Positions 7,026 through 16,587 of a stretch of DNA of 59,029 nt are shown here, in pieces (the first letter of the stretch is position 1; every line of letters begins with the position of its first letter). Source of the stretch: Candidatus Poribacteria bacterium WGA-3G (lineage in GTDB: Bacteria; Poribacteria; WGA-4E; WGA-3G); contig ASZN01000033.1 of NCBI GenBank assembly GCA_000406005.1, positions 1-59,029 of the forward strand, read 5' to 3'. The translations under genes and the position numbers were made by a program. Under the pieces are notes generated by a model. The model saw nothing but the letters and a program-made list of their open reading frames with translations. It had not been told where the DNA came from and made no database searches.

Positions 7026-8012
7026 TCAATTTATCGGTGGCGGGTTGTCTCTCAATCCACAGATGCGGTACTGCCCGAATCCGAACGCCGTATGGTGCCC
7101 GATGTGCAGATACTCGCCGAGATAGATGAGCGGCAGGAACGGTTCCAACACACCCGAAAAGCGCGCCTTACCGACAAACCCACCCATCGGAACGGATTTC
7201 TCCGTGCGGTAGGAGTACCGATCCTTTCTGAGCCAAGTCAGACGCAGATGATGCTTGACGGCACCGGCAGCCTTGATTAACGTAGGTGCATCTACGGCTA
7301 AATCCTCGCCACAATGGAAATAACTCAGGAACCGGATCCGACGAAGCAGATTTCGGAGAAGATTTTCAAACGTTAGTTCGCTCGACCACTTTCCGTTGAC
7401 CTTGATACTCGTGGGTGTGAGAAACTCCAGTTCAATCGCATCGGTGGCGTGCGGTGTGGCTTGCATGACATCGTTGAGTCGGAGCATCAGTCCTTCGTCT
7501 GTTAGCATCTCGGTATCTGCGGTGTAAATCGTCTGAGGTTGATCGCTGTCATGTGCAGGTAAACTCTCGACTTTATCGAGTTGGCACTGCCCGCGTTTGT
7601 TTTGGAGTCCGATGCGTCGTTTGCCTATCTGATCGAAGGTAAACACGATCCACGGTAATAGATTGATTGCCTCACCGATGAGTGTCATATTGCAAGAGAA
7701 GGTATCCCCGGGCGTGTAGTTCAGTTTCCCGCTGCTCGGCGGTTGGAGGATGAACGGATGCGGCGCGAACGGTTGACCGCGCAGGATAATGCTATCCTTT
7801 GGCACTGGTGTCTCAAAGCATTTGGAGTAGACGCATCGTTCTGGGAACTGGCACCGTTTCTTGCATTCCCTCGTGGTCTCGACGCATGTGGTCTGTCGTA
7901 GGATATAGCCGAACCTGCCGCGGAAGACGTTGCCTTTGTGTTGGGGCATTCTCAGCGGTTCTTGAGCGGTATAGGTGAAGCGGTAGCGTGCGAAGCGGAA
8001 GTTTTGTAGCAT
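7026..8012 (-). CDS. cas6: CRISPR pre-crRNA endoribonuclease Cas6
   Basis: Cas6 cuts the repeat transcript upstream of the ATTGAAAC handle. The 328-residue protein has the features of the type III-associated Cas6 family: an N-terminal half with a cysteine cluster (C43, C50, C54, C60, C65; CKKRCQFPERCVYSKCF), and a C-terminal RAMP domain ending in the glycine-rich loop GHHTAFGFGQYRI. It is the last gene of the effector operon, 59 bp after the CARF gene. No clear ribosome-binding site precedes the ATG. Confidence 0.88.
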   Translation of the reverse strand: MLQNFRFARYRFTYTAQEPLRMPQHKGNVFRGRFGYILRQTTCVETTRECKKRCQFPERCVYSKCFETPVPKDSIILRGQPFAPHPFILQPPSSGKLNYTPGDTFSCNMTLIGEAINLLPWIVFTFDQIGKRRIGLQNKRGQCQLDKVESLPAHDSDQPQTIYTADTEMLTDEGLMLRLNDVMQATPHATDAIELEFLTPTSIKVNGKWSSELTFENLLRNLLRRIRFLSYFHCGEDLAVDAPTLIKAAGAVKHHLRLTWLRKDRYSYRTEKSVPMGGFVGKARFSGVLEPFLPLIYLGEYLHIGHHTAFGFGQYRICGLRDNPPPIN

Positions 8013-8071
8013 GGTGTGGTTAAAGTCTTCTGAGACTACAAATTCTATCAGTTTTTCTGAACGTTCAAATT

Positions 8072-9208
8072 CTACGGATTGCTGTACACATAGTCATGAC
8101 TACCATAATGCCGAAGGGTCAAGCCATCATTAGAAATTTCGCAACTGACTCGATCGCCCTGAGTTATGCGAAACGTGCAGATATTATTGAGATTTCTAAG
8201 TTGCTCAAAATTGAGCCCGGAAACTTGATTATTAAGTTGGCTTATATCCCCATTACTATTTTCTAAAGCGGCGGTAACCTTCGCCAAAGTTTCTTGAAGT
8301 TTCGTCCACTGCTGACCGTTCAAATTATTACAGTCATTAATGAAACTTTGTTGGTATACTAACCGTGGGAATTGTAATAGTCCTTGAGATAACAAATCCG
8401 ATTTTGTGCGATTCCAAACCAACTCTCCCCATGTTGATAATCCTGCATAAATATTGCCATCATCCTCAACTAATTCAAGCAGCGTTTCTGGGATTCCCTC
8501 AAGTTCGTTAATTGGATAGAGTTGTCCAGCATTCATCAATGCAAATTTTATTTTTTTGTTTTCAATAACGGTATTGTCAATCTGAATTGGCAGGCGAGGA
8601 ATTTTAATTAGGTCAGACGATCCTTCAAAGATGTATACAGTTTCATCGGCATAGAACGTGCCGAAGGTCTGCATGTAACCTTGCAGGCTTTTGAAGCCAC
8701 CAACGAGATTAAAAATCACTTGATAGCCGGTATTGGGTTTTGGAAGGGTTTCATCCAGCCAATTTATGAGCCATTTCGTTCCAGCAGCAAATGATTGGGT
8801 ATCCACAGTAGAAAGTTGGGGAGGTGTAACAATATTTACTGTAAATCCCTTGCTTGCAAGAAAGTTTTGAATTAACTGCCCTGTTTCTTGCCCTTGTACG
8901 GTGTCGGTGCAGACGAGGTAGTGCAAATCGTTATTATCGTTGGGTAAAGTGCCATCATATATGCCATAGACACCATTCAATTCGGCACTACTGCGTCGGT
9001 TTGTTTCAACATCACCATTATTGAGCTTTTCAAGTGCTCTTCTCGCGAGTTCATCAATTACGCTAAGCTCATCATCCGTTATTTCATCTTGTGTTTTATT
9101 AGCCGAATCTCGAAGTATACCAAACCAAGCTCCTTCGGCAGGCTTTCCTCTATCTATACTATTTGTAAGAATACTTGTGCCAATAGTTGAAACGACAAAA
9201 CGCTGCAA
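8072..9208 (-). CDS. CARF-domain effector (APE2256-like)
   Basis: The N-terminal ~200 residues match the CARF (cyclic oligoadenylate sensor) pattern of the APE2256-type proteins: a first strand and loop (VVSTIGTSILTN, 5-16) and the ligand-binding loop NLVGGFKS (167-174). The ~150-residue C-terminal part ends in DGLTLRHYGSHDYVY and has no nuclease motif I can name with certainty; a small RelE-like mRNA-cleaving domain is one possibility. The start is a TTG with GGAGG 7 nt upstream. It would be activated by the product of Cas10 and lies between csx19 and cas6. Confidence 0.75.
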   Translation of the reverse strand: MQRFVVSTIGTSILTNSIDRGKPAEGAWFGILRDSANKTQDEITDDELSVIDELARRALEKLNNGDVETNRRSSAELNGVYGIYDGTLPNDNNDLHYLVCTDTVQGQETGQLIQNFLASKGFTVNIVTPPQLSTVDTQSFAAGTKWLINWLDETLPKPNTGYQVIFNLVGGFKSLQGYMQTFGTFYADETVYIFEGSSDLIKIPRLPIQIDNTVIENKKIKFALMNAGQLYPINELEGIPETLLELVEDDGNIYAGLSTWGELVWNRTKSDLLSQGLLQFPRLVYQQSFINDCNNLNGQQWTKLQETLAKVTAALENSNGDISQLNNQVSGLNFEQLRNLNNICTFRITQGDRVSCEISNDGLTLRHYGSHDYVYSNP

Positions 9209-9226
9209 GATAAACCTCCGATTGTT

Positions 9227-9829
9227 CTACTCACCTGTCTCCGGTTCTGTGCGGAATAACGAAGCAGCAGGTGTTAATACCTCTTTGCAGGAACTGTCAA
9301 CCAATGCTACGAGCGCAGCATCAACGATACCTGCTAAATGGTATTTGGGGTCATAGTCTATAATCTGTTTGAGTTTTAGACGCAGGGGCAGATTGCTATT
9401 CTTCTTCTCATTTTTCACTTGTCCTTGCATCGGTAGCCAGATTTCCGTACCACGATCTTCAAATAATATAACCCAAGGGGACGGACCGTTCTTGACATCG
9501 GTTCCCCACAAGACGTGATATTCTGTCAAAGAATTATCTTCATTGATGTCTTTTAATTGTAATAGACGCGCATAATGCTTTCCATCCCAATCACGCCAGA
9601 CGTGCCATTCGCCTTTTTCCCCGAATAAGCGGAGATCGCTGGTAAGTGCCCAATCAGGGGAATTTTCAGGTATATTTGGAGGCCACCAAATTTTATCCGA
9701 CTGTACTACGCCAAAGCCAATAAATCCGGGTTCCTGTACTAACACCCATGCGAATTCTTCTTTGGTAACACGGGATAGACATTCACATACCCATTTTTTA
9801 TTTAGTTCTATTTGACATTTATTCGGCAC
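9227..9829 (-). CDS. csx19: Csx19-like type III-D effector subunit
   Basis: A 200-residue protein with the short motif LRLFGEKGEWHVWR (about residues 65-78) that recalls the Csx19 (TIGR03984) family of type III-D complexes. The assignment also rests on its place between the tandem Cas7 gene and a CARF gene in a csx10-containing operon. I start at the GTG at 9829, which has AAGGAGG 7 nt upstream and overlaps the end of the previous gene by 11 bp (GTGCCGAATAA). An ATG at 9847 would add six residues but has no site. No catalytic residues are expected. Confidence 0.65.
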   Translation of the reverse strand: MPNKCQIELNKKWVCECLSRVTKEEFAWVLVQEPGFIGFGVVQSDKIWWPPNIPENSPDWALTSDLRLFGEKGEWHVWRDWDGKHYARLLQLKDINEDNSLTEYHVLWGTDVKNGPSPWVILFEDRGTEIWLPMQGQVKNEKKNSNLPLRLKLKQIIDYDPKYHLAGIVDAALVALVDSSCKEVLTPAASLFRTEPETGE

Positions 9830-11351
9830 CTGTTTCCTCCTTGCCATTCCGATTAGGTCGTCGTGATGCCTTAGGACGGTCCTTATAGTTCTGTGCCGCG
9901 CCTACACAGCATTGGAGGAAATCGCCATCATTGTTTTCAATCTTCATACGCTTGTCCTTGTGCACCAATGTCCATTCCTTTGTATTAGATGGGTCGGGAT
10001 CATCCTTATATATCAATTTTGCTTTGATACCTTGAAGTGTACCGCGTCCGTTGCTTGTTTCTCCACCGAGTGCAGCGTTTCCATACCAAAAATCACGCAA
10101 CGTTAAGAGTAGCAAACCGATCTCTGCCTTTTCTGGTTCCTCCAATGTGAGTCTGAGGCGGACATTCGTTACAGGTTCTGCTTTAATAGGGCATGGATAG
10201 ACCGGTTTTTCGTTGAATAAGGCACTTTGCAGGCTACCACCTGTGAACCGATCAATTGCCACACGGTCCTGCCACTGTGGTTTCACGTTTTCTACCAGAC
10301 GTTCCTCTATGAACACTCGGCTTGCCCAAGGGTCTGTTTGGTTTGAATCGTTGCTGTCATCCTCTTGTTTATGAACAGCACCGAACATTTCACTAACGGC
10401 ATCTTGTCCGTTCCGATGCGTCTGCCACTCAAGGATATGTGCGATCAGGGTTGCGCGATGGCGAAATGCACCTGCAAAGGAGGTGCCGGGGATAACAGGT
10501 TCATCCTTGGAGTGTAGATGCGCCATATCTGGATCGTCTGGATTGTTTGAGGCACTACGAATAAGCAGAGAAGTGCGGAGTGCGAAGTCGGCTTCAATTC
10601 GGAAGAACCTTCGTTCTTCTGTAGCTAATGGCTTTGGCGTTAGTTTTGTACCTTGTTGATCATATTCCCAAACATCGCCGCTTAGCCATGCCATCACGTG
10701 GTTCGGGTCGTTCATCAGCATGTCCCGTATGTCCCAAGCATCTACTTTACCACGCCCGTAGCCACGGCGTGTACGTGCACCAAGCCTGATATCGCCTTGC
10801 TTAAAGGCATGTAAGAGTGCCGAAAAGAGACTTCTGAGTTCCTTTTCCTGTTCGGCATCTGCTTTACGGATAATACATTCGAGTTCTATTTTGAACTCGG
10901 TGTCGCGTTCCACAACTTCCACATCAAACTTCGCCTTGTCGAGCGCAGTACCAGATTTGGCATCTATACGCACGCCGTCGCGGACAGGTTTGACTTCCTC
11001 GGACACACATGGAGCATCTGCAATGATGAGGGCACTCATGGTCCCAGGTTTTTTACTGTTAGGTATTTCCCCACCACCAAACAGCCGCTTGAGTTCTGGT
11101 GTTTCTTCAGTAATTCCGTTTTTATATGTTGCCCAAGGTAAACACAGTTGGGCGAGGAAACTGCGCGCTGCTCCCGCAATTGATGTTCCCGGAATAAAAG
11201 GATTGCCGTCTGCATCCCGCAGGAGACACATATCTGCGACACCGGTTTCGTCACCACCGAAGTGTGCTACAGATTTTAGTTTCCATATACCGCTGGCGTA
11301 GAGTCGGGATTTTACGGCATCTTTGGAGATAGATTTTGTTGTGTTTGTCAT
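9819..11351 (-). CDS. Tandem Cas7 (Csm3-like) RAMP fusion, Cas7-2x type
   Basis: The 510-residue product holds two Cas7 domains in a row. Each has the PGTS.AGA element (FIPGTSIAGAARSFL at 52-66; VIPGTSFAGAFRHRA at 286-300), a central RxD/ALF segment (RIDAKSGTALDKAKF at 128-142; AIDRFTGGSLQSALF at 365-379) and a C-terminal glycine loop (LGARTRRGYGRGKV at 190-203; LGGETSNGRGTLQG at 428-441). Cas7 subunits form the backbone on the crRNA and cut target RNA with a loop Asp. Candidates here are D34/D40 in domain 1 and D272-D275 in domain 2. The start ATG has AAGGA upstream. Confidence 0.88.
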   Translation of the reverse strand: MTNTTKSISKDAVKSRLYASGIWKLKSVAHFGGDETGVADMCLLRDADGNPFIPGTSIAGAARSFLAQLCLPWATYKNGITEETPELKRLFGGGEIPNSKKPGTMSALIIADAPCVSEEVKPVRDGVRIDAKSGTALDKAKFDVEVVERDTEFKIELECIIRKADAEQEKELRSLFSALLHAFKQGDIRLGARTRRGYGRGKVDAWDIRDMLMNDPNHVMAWLSGDVWEYDQQGTKLTPKPLATEERRFFRIEADFALRTSLLIRSASNNPDDPDMAHLHSKDEPVIPGTSFAGAFRHRATLIAHILEWQTHRNGQDAVSEMFGAVHKQEDDSNDSNQTDPWASRVFIEERLVENVKPQWQDRVAIDRFTGGSLQSALFNEKPVYPCPIKAEPVTNVRLRLTLEEPEKAEIGLLLLTLRDFWYGNAALGGETSNGRGTLQGIKAKLIYKDDPDPSNTKEWTLVHKDKRMKIENNDGDFLQCCVGAAQNYKDRPKASRRPNRNGKEETGAE

Positions 11352-11382
11352 GGTGTTCCTTATGTTTCGTGTGAATGCGAAC

Positions 11383-13809
11383 CTACGATTTACGTCGCAA
11401 TGCTGTAATCAGATAATCCAGAAAATGTTTGCACATACGCCAACTCTGTTCGTTTAAAAGCGTGTCAACCATTTCTTTTTGTGTGTGATTATCGCAATCC
11501 GAGGCGACTTCTTTGATTTTAGACTCAATCAACGTTTTAGTGAACTTCTTTGGGTCTTCTCCGGCAGTCATAAACAGTGAGAAGAGTGTTAAATGGTCTG
11601 GCAGATCAAACTTTTGGAGTTCACCTTTGTCAATCCGGTAGCTTTTCAGTTTTTCTTCCGCAGGTTTTTTGCGGAGTTTATTTAAATTATTTTCCAACGC
11701 AGCCTGATCCTGTTGAATAAAGAGTCTGAGTCGTCCCAAAAGCGTATTGTTAGGTATTTTATTGGCTTCATGCATTTGATCTGCTATGTGTCTTGCTTCC
11801 TTCTCCATATCCTTTCTACAACGGTTTTCTACGATGCCCTGTAGAAGCGATTGTATTTCTTCAGGTGCTTTTTCAGTAGGTTTTTTAATAGATGCTTTTT
11901 CAAAAGGCACTTCAACTTTACCTATCAAACCAAGGTCGTGTTGGCGGTTGACAGCGATGCGTCCATAACCTTCACCTTTGCGTATTCCAATTCCATCTTG
12001 TTCCAGTTTCAAAAGTCCCTTCTCCCCTTTCTCACTCAGTTTTTGGTTCAACTTAAACTCAAAAACGCTGCCAGCAGCAATAGCAGGCTGTTGTTGCCGC
12101 GGGAGTCGTAGGTGTGTGTGATAACCGCTAATCATCTCTGTCCGGGTATAACTGGCAGTAAGTTCCAAAGCATTGTCAGTCTTTAATTTTAACCGATGTG
12201 CCAACTCGCGTATCGGGAAGTTGGTATCCGGATGCCCTTCGTCATTAACTGCCAACACGGGGGATAAGATGGTAATAATTAGGTAATTGTTAAGAAGGGC
12301 TGGTGTGTTTTCTGGTCTTGATACATCAATAAATCCTTCCCATTCTATACGTTCGCTGAGGTTCAGTGGGGCCTCGTCTACCCATGCGAATTCTGCCTGA
12401 CCGTATTGAGCACTGCGCGATCGCCCGAGTCTTATTTTTTTGACGTTTGCTAACAACTTTTTCAATTTGTTGAGATTGTCCTCTGTACCCAAGACGGCCC
12501 CTTGAAACGATTGGTCTGGCAGTATTGCCTCATACTTAAAGATTGAACCCGCACCTTCTATAGCGCGACCAATGCTGCGGTCATCCGGCACACGGGCATG
12601 GTGATAGTTTAACGCTGTCGAGACGGTGGTTGTCTCTAATTTTTTCGTATAGATTCTGGCGTAACGGCTACCAATTCGTCTTTTCGGTTTCCTTTTTTGA
12701 TCGTCGTTAAGCGTCTCGCTGAAATCCACCAATGTTCTGTTTTTTTCTTTAAGTTCTCGGATTGAATGAGGTATCGGAATAGTGCGTTGATCTGGTTCAT
12801 CAAAGTTGTCTCGGTCATGCACTTCGGGATATGCCGTCAGGAAACGTAAGCCTCCATTAAGAAATGCATGACGGAATGCGGGATCTGTAGGCGCGTGATT
12901 CGCGTCTTTCAGATAGTGCCACGCTGTAGCACCCCATAAATGGCTACCTGGGATATCCTTTCGGGTGACAACGGTATTCGGATCTCCATCTGAAAAGGGG
13001 ATGATTGCTGGCTCTTTTAGATTTAACCGATACCGCAATACATGTGTCGGTAAATCTGTGATTGCAACTGCATTAAAGGTTATTTTCTTCTCCGATTGCG
13101 AAGCGGAACGTATAACATCAGCCCCTGTGATCGATGGTAGCTCGGGTTGTGATAGGTCAGGCGTTAAGTCTTTTTCATTTCCATTATTTTCCTCAAACAG
13201 ACGACATTCCACTTTACCGAGTCCACGCGTGCGTGCTGTTCCCATATATCGGAGGGTAGCTGCCGCCAGTGCCAACGCGCTTTTTAGTTTAGAATTTGGC
13301 GGTTCGTTAAAATGGACAGGAGCTCTGAAAACCCAACCTGATTCCAGGGTTCGGGTTAAACGAAGTGTGTTCTCTTTTGCTGAACCAGTATGACGGTCAA
13401 TTGCGGTTTGCGTGCGCACACTGGTATAATGGTTTACTACATCCTCAATGAGGATTTTCGAGTTTCCACTATTATCGCGATATTGCAGATATTCCAGCCA
13501 TTTTTTTAATGACAATGCATTTTTTAATTTTGCATTCCCAACATAGAAGCATGCGCTACCGTCATTATGCCTTTGTCCTGTCTTGCCAAAGATTTTATCA
13601 ACGGATGTTGGTGTTTTGCCACACTGCTGCCATGCATCGGTTATATCGCGGTATGCCTCACGCCATAATCCTTTGAGTCGTCTGCCGGGCAGGGTCGGTA
13701 AACCCAAATCGTCAAATGTAATGTCTCTATCCACCAAACCAACGCGTCCCTCACCAGCAGCGGACGTTAGCGGCGATAAAAGTTTAATCTGCAAAAAATA
13801 CTTGGTCAT
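11383..13809 (-). CDS. csx10: Csx10-type RAMP multidomain protein (probable Cas7-Cas5-Cas11 fusion)
   Basis: An 808-residue protein. Residues 1-210 are a Cas7-like RAMP (LPTLPGRRLKGLWREAYRD and the glycine loop TARTRGLGKVECRL). Residues ~255-640 form a second RAMP region (LRYRLNLKEPAIIPFSDGD, IPGSHLWGATAWHYL, LGRSRSAQYGQAEFAW), Cas5-like by position. The last ~170 residues are charged and helical. No separate small-subunit (Cas11) gene is present in the operon, so this tail may supply it, as in the fused Cas7-5-11 subunit of III-Dv. The ATG overlaps the cas10 stop (ATGA), so the two are translationally coupled. Confidence 0.82.
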   Translation of the reverse strand: MTKYFLQIKLLSPLTSAAGEGRVGLVDRDITFDDLGLPTLPGRRLKGLWREAYRDITDAWQQCGKTPTSVDKIFGKTGQRHNDGSACFYVGNAKLKNALSLKKWLEYLQYRDNSGNSKILIEDVVNHYTSVRTQTAIDRHTGSAKENTLRLTRTLESGWVFRAPVHFNEPPNSKLKSALALAAATLRYMGTARTRGLGKVECRLFEENNGNEKDLTPDLSQPELPSITGADVIRSASQSEKKITFNAVAITDLPTHVLRYRLNLKEPAIIPFSDGDPNTVVTRKDIPGSHLWGATAWHYLKDANHAPTDPAFRHAFLNGGLRFLTAYPEVHDRDNFDEPDQRTIPIPHSIRELKEKNRTLVDFSETLNDDQKRKPKRRIGSRYARIYTKKLETTTVSTALNYHHARVPDDRSIGRAIEGAGSIFKYEAILPDQSFQGAVLGTEDNLNKLKKLLANVKKIRLGRSRSAQYGQAEFAWVDEAPLNLSERIEWEGFIDVSRPENTPALLNNYLIITILSPVLAVNDEGHPDTNFPIRELAHRLKLKTDNALELTASYTRTEMISGYHTHLRLPRQQQPAIAAGSVFEFKLNQKLSEKGEKGLLKLEQDGIGIRKGEGYGRIAVNRQHDLGLIGKVEVPFEKASIKKPTEKAPEEIQSLLQGIVENRCRKDMEKEARHIADQMHEANKIPNNTLLGRLRLFIQQDQAALENNLNKLRKKPAEEKLKSYRIDKGELQKFDLPDHLTLFSLFMTAGEDPKKFTKTLIESKIKEVASDCDNHTQKEMVDTLLNEQSWRMCKHFLDYLITALRRKS

Positions 13810-15449
13810 GTTTGTTCTACCTCATCGGTATCTTTTTCCTCAATTGCAATGTAGAAATCAAGAACTTCCAATGGATCAAAGTATGGAGTCCTTTTCAGCG
13901 TTGTCCATCCAGTATCGTGGGTGCTTTGATGCATATTTTTATAATGTGGTAACTCTATATTACGCCATTTTGCAGCTTCAATGAACTGCGCTGTTACGGC
14001 GGGCCCTTGCGTTAAAGCCTGCATCAATCCTTTCGCACGACTGCGAGGCCATTCGTCTGACTGGAACCCTTGAAGTAATTCTTCAAAAACGTCCCAACTT
14101 TGTGGCTTTTGTGCTTTTGTTTTCATTACCTCATAAGGACGATCATGCAGCGGATGTCCATCTTCAAGACTTCGATATTGCGTTTCTCTGAGTGTTGCGA
14201 TGGAACTGGTAACACCCGCTTGAATGATCTGAAAATCCAGCCAACTCCCTTTCGAGTTCTTTTCATCTCGGCGATATGTTTTTGCTAAACCACAGAGTTC
14301 ATCGGCAAATCCGTACGCTTGTGCAAAAGGGAACTTTGTTGGAACGATTGCAACACCAGCACAAGCGTCAACAAGTTTAGGCTCTCCTAATACTATGATC
14401 TCCCGTTCAGTGAATTCGCGGAGATAATAAGCAGCAAGATACAGTCCTAAACGTCCATCACAAACAAACGTCAGATCATCTCCACCAAAGATAATAGGAC
14501 GTATCGGAAAGACGCTTGTAGTGTCCACAGCCAAATCGTCTTTTAGTTGGGGTAACACACTTTGAAAATGGTACAAGGTTGCCAATAATGCCTGCAAGGA
14601 CTGATGAGACACTGATGCAGAAAATGCTCGAAGATTATGGAGAAATTTGTTGTTATCTTGGGGTTCATCTATGACTTTATTGAGCAGCCCTCCTATTCCA
14701 TTACCATCCGCATAGACCACAGCGATATAGGATTGCCCTTCACTACCACCTAAATCTTTTTCAGGTTGGAGGGCAAATTTTTGTCCTTCTTTTAGTGCTG
14801 AATTGATTTCGTTTGTCGTGTCATTTTGGTCTGTCGCTTGTCGTTTGCGCGATGCAGGCTCTGCTATCCATTGATTTGGTTCATAAGGTTCTCGGCTTTT
14901 TCTACTTGCGGGAAGCCCTGTGCTTGTGCAGTTGCGGACGACAGGTAGACTTCCTAAAGTTGCACCAAACGGCAATGCCTCCTCGCAACGTGTCAGGTAT
15001 TCTAATGCTGTGCGATATGCCGTTGCCAATGCGTCTTTTACCTCACCATAGCCTACGATTACCCGCAGCCCTGGTGCTGCATTTAGCAATTTCCGACTCC
15101 ATGCCTTGACTATCTTTTTGGCTACATCTCTACTTTTACATAGCAACGCAGCATTTCCACCACCCACATATATAAGGTTAACATCTACATTTTGTTGTAT
15201 TGGAACCTCAGGTTTTGGTATACGATCACTGGTGCCGGACACTTTGTCTGTATACGTTTTCCATTCCTTGATAGAAATAGAATATTCAGACATTTGTATT
15301 GTCTTGATCAAATCTTCTTCAAGACAGCATTTTGCTAAGTACGATGCACCGATGTTCTCCTTCAAGCGGTTACTCTGAAAGATGAATTGTTGTAAACTTG
15401 CCGCACTCAATACGACAACACATTGCCCCGTATAGTTAGAAATTGACAT
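13806..15449 (-). CDS. cas10: Cas10, type III large subunit (GGDD cyclase, no HD domain)
   Basis: A 547-residue Cas10. The second palm domain carries an intact GGDD (IIFGGDDLTFVCDG, 322-325) and DGNGIGG (248-254), so synthesis of cyclic oligoadenylate from ATP is expected when target RNA is bound. The first palm is at about 90-160 (VGGGNAALLCKS). There is no N-terminal HD motif, so no DNase activity is expected; only one cysteine (174) is seen in the region of the usual zinc ribbon. I start at the ATG at 15449, which has AAAGGA about 7 nt upstream; an ATG at 15467 that overlaps the previous stop is the alternative. Confidence 0.92.
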   Translation of the reverse strand: MSISNYTGQCVVVLSAASLQQFIFQSNRLKENIGASYLAKCCLEEDLIKTIQMSEYSISIKEWKTYTDKVSGTSDRIPKPEVPIQQNVDVNLIYVGGGNAALLCKSRDVAKKIVKAWSRKLLNAAPGLRVIVGYGEVKDALATAYRTALEYLTRCEEALPFGATLGSLPVVRNCTSTGLPASRKSREPYEPNQWIAEPASRKRQATDQNDTTNEINSALKEGQKFALQPEKDLGGSEGQSYIAVVYADGNGIGGLLNKVIDEPQDNNKFLHNLRAFSASVSHQSLQALLATLYHFQSVLPQLKDDLAVDTTSVFPIRPIIFGGDDLTFVCDGRLGLYLAAYYLREFTEREIIVLGEPKLVDACAGVAIVPTKFPFAQAYGFADELCGLAKTYRRDEKNSKGSWLDFQIIQAGVTSSIATLRETQYRSLEDGHPLHDRPYEVMKTKAQKPQSWDVFEELLQGFQSDEWPRSRAKGLMQALTQGPAVTAQFIEAAKWRNIELPHYKNMHQSTHDTGWTTLKRTPYFDPLEVLDFYIAIEEKDTDEVEQT

Positions 15450-15460
15450 TGATATTTCCT

Positions 15461-16540
15461 TTACCATTCCAGATCGTTTAAATACTCCCTAAACTTACTC
15501 GTTAGTCCTTGTAAATCTGGCAGCCTATTGGCGTTGGACTTACCCCATATTCTTATATGTGGATTATCATCACCCATTTCATCTTCCAATCCAGATTGAA
15601 TGTTTGCACAAGAACCGTTTTCAGCAATACAGACCGTTATGCACTGTGCTGCATCGCCACCCAATTGCCTTGCGCGTATTATTCCCTCCATTGCTTTGAG
15701 TTTAATACCTGAAGCGTTATTTTCAATAGAGCATGAAACAAGAACAACTTGATACCCCAAAACCGCTACAACATCAAGTTCAAAAGGATTAGGATTGCCT
15801 CCGCGCCCAGGACGAGCCACACGGCTCCCCCTTAGTCCTCTATAGAGCTGCCAATGCTCTCTATTTCTATGCGTAAGAGCCTGATCGAAGGCAGCATAAA
15901 CGCCATATTCAAGTATGAAATTTGGATTTTCCCCCCTAACCCTATAATCAGGAGGATGAGGCCAGGCATTATTTAGCCATTGTATTCCTCTGTTTATTTG
16001 TGCTGTAGTAGGTTGTGCCGGTGGTTTTATCAACTGAACACTGTTGAGTTCAGTTATGCTCTCAAGATCAATGTTAATACCTTCACGTGTATCTGGCACA
16101 TGCAGATGTGTTCGACTGACTATTTTTGGTCCATGACTACCTCGTGGGTTGAGATAGGATGTATTCACGGCAGTATCCGGAACGCCTGACAACGTTCTTT
16201 CTATTATAGAAGTTGTTTCAACACCCATGGACTTTGTGCCGCCAGTGTAGTGGATATGAAAACATGTACAATTATCGGGGCGGGTTCTGACAACATTCTC
16301 CCTGATGGCCTCATGTATACCTTGTAGGTTGCCGGAATCGATTGGAACGGCAGGAAGGATGATTGTTTCTGGAGATTCCGTTGTAATTTTTTCCTCTAAT
16401 AGGTCCTTTTCGTTTTCAGTCTGTTCTGTGTGTATAAATCGAAGTCCAATAGGATCATTAATTTCTCTTTTCAGATGCTGCCACGCCACCCAAATAGGTA
16501 ACGCATTCGTGCCAACAGTCATAATAAGTTGTGTTCTCAT
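15461..16540 (-). CDS. CARF-nuclease effector (Can2/Card1-like)
   Basis: The N-terminus is a CARF sensor domain (IMTVGTNALPIWVAW, 6-20; ligand loop HIHYTGGTKSMG, 95-106). The C-terminal half (about 200-330) has the shape of a PD-(D/E)xK nuclease: LEYGVYAAF (E211), PFELDVVAVLGYQ (D256), then VVLVSCSIE, where the usual ExK strand reads SCS. K280/K282 in IKLKAMEG could supply the lysine, and RARQLGGDAA follows as in Can2/Card1-type enzymes. Members of this group cut DNA and/or RNA once cyclic oligoadenylate is bound. AAGGAAA precedes the ATG, and the gene ends at the start of cas10. Confidence 0.8.
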   Translation of the reverse strand: MRTQLIMTVGTNALPIWVAWQHLKREINDPIGLRFIHTEQTENEKDLLEEKITTESPETIILPAVPIDSGNLQGIHEAIRENVVRTRPDNCTCFHIHYTGGTKSMGVETTSIIERTLSGVPDTAVNTSYLNPRGSHGPKIVSRTHLHVPDTREGINIDLESITELNSVQLIKPPAQPTTAQINRGIQWLNNAWPHPPDYRVRGENPNFILEYGVYAAFDQALTHRNREHWQLYRGLRGSRVARPGRGGNPNPFELDVVAVLGYQVVLVSCSIENNASGIKLKAMEGIIRARQLGGDAAQCITVCIAENGSCANIQSGLEDEMGDDNPHIRIWGKSNANRLPDLQGLTSKFREYLNDLEW

Positions 16541-16587
16541 AACAATACTTTCCTTCGTATGTGTAAATCACAAATAGTTATGTGCTA

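Noticed and set aside
9819..11351. A III-E (single-protein gRAMP) effector
   Set aside because: The Cas7 domains are spread over several proteins and a Cas10 with GGDD is present.
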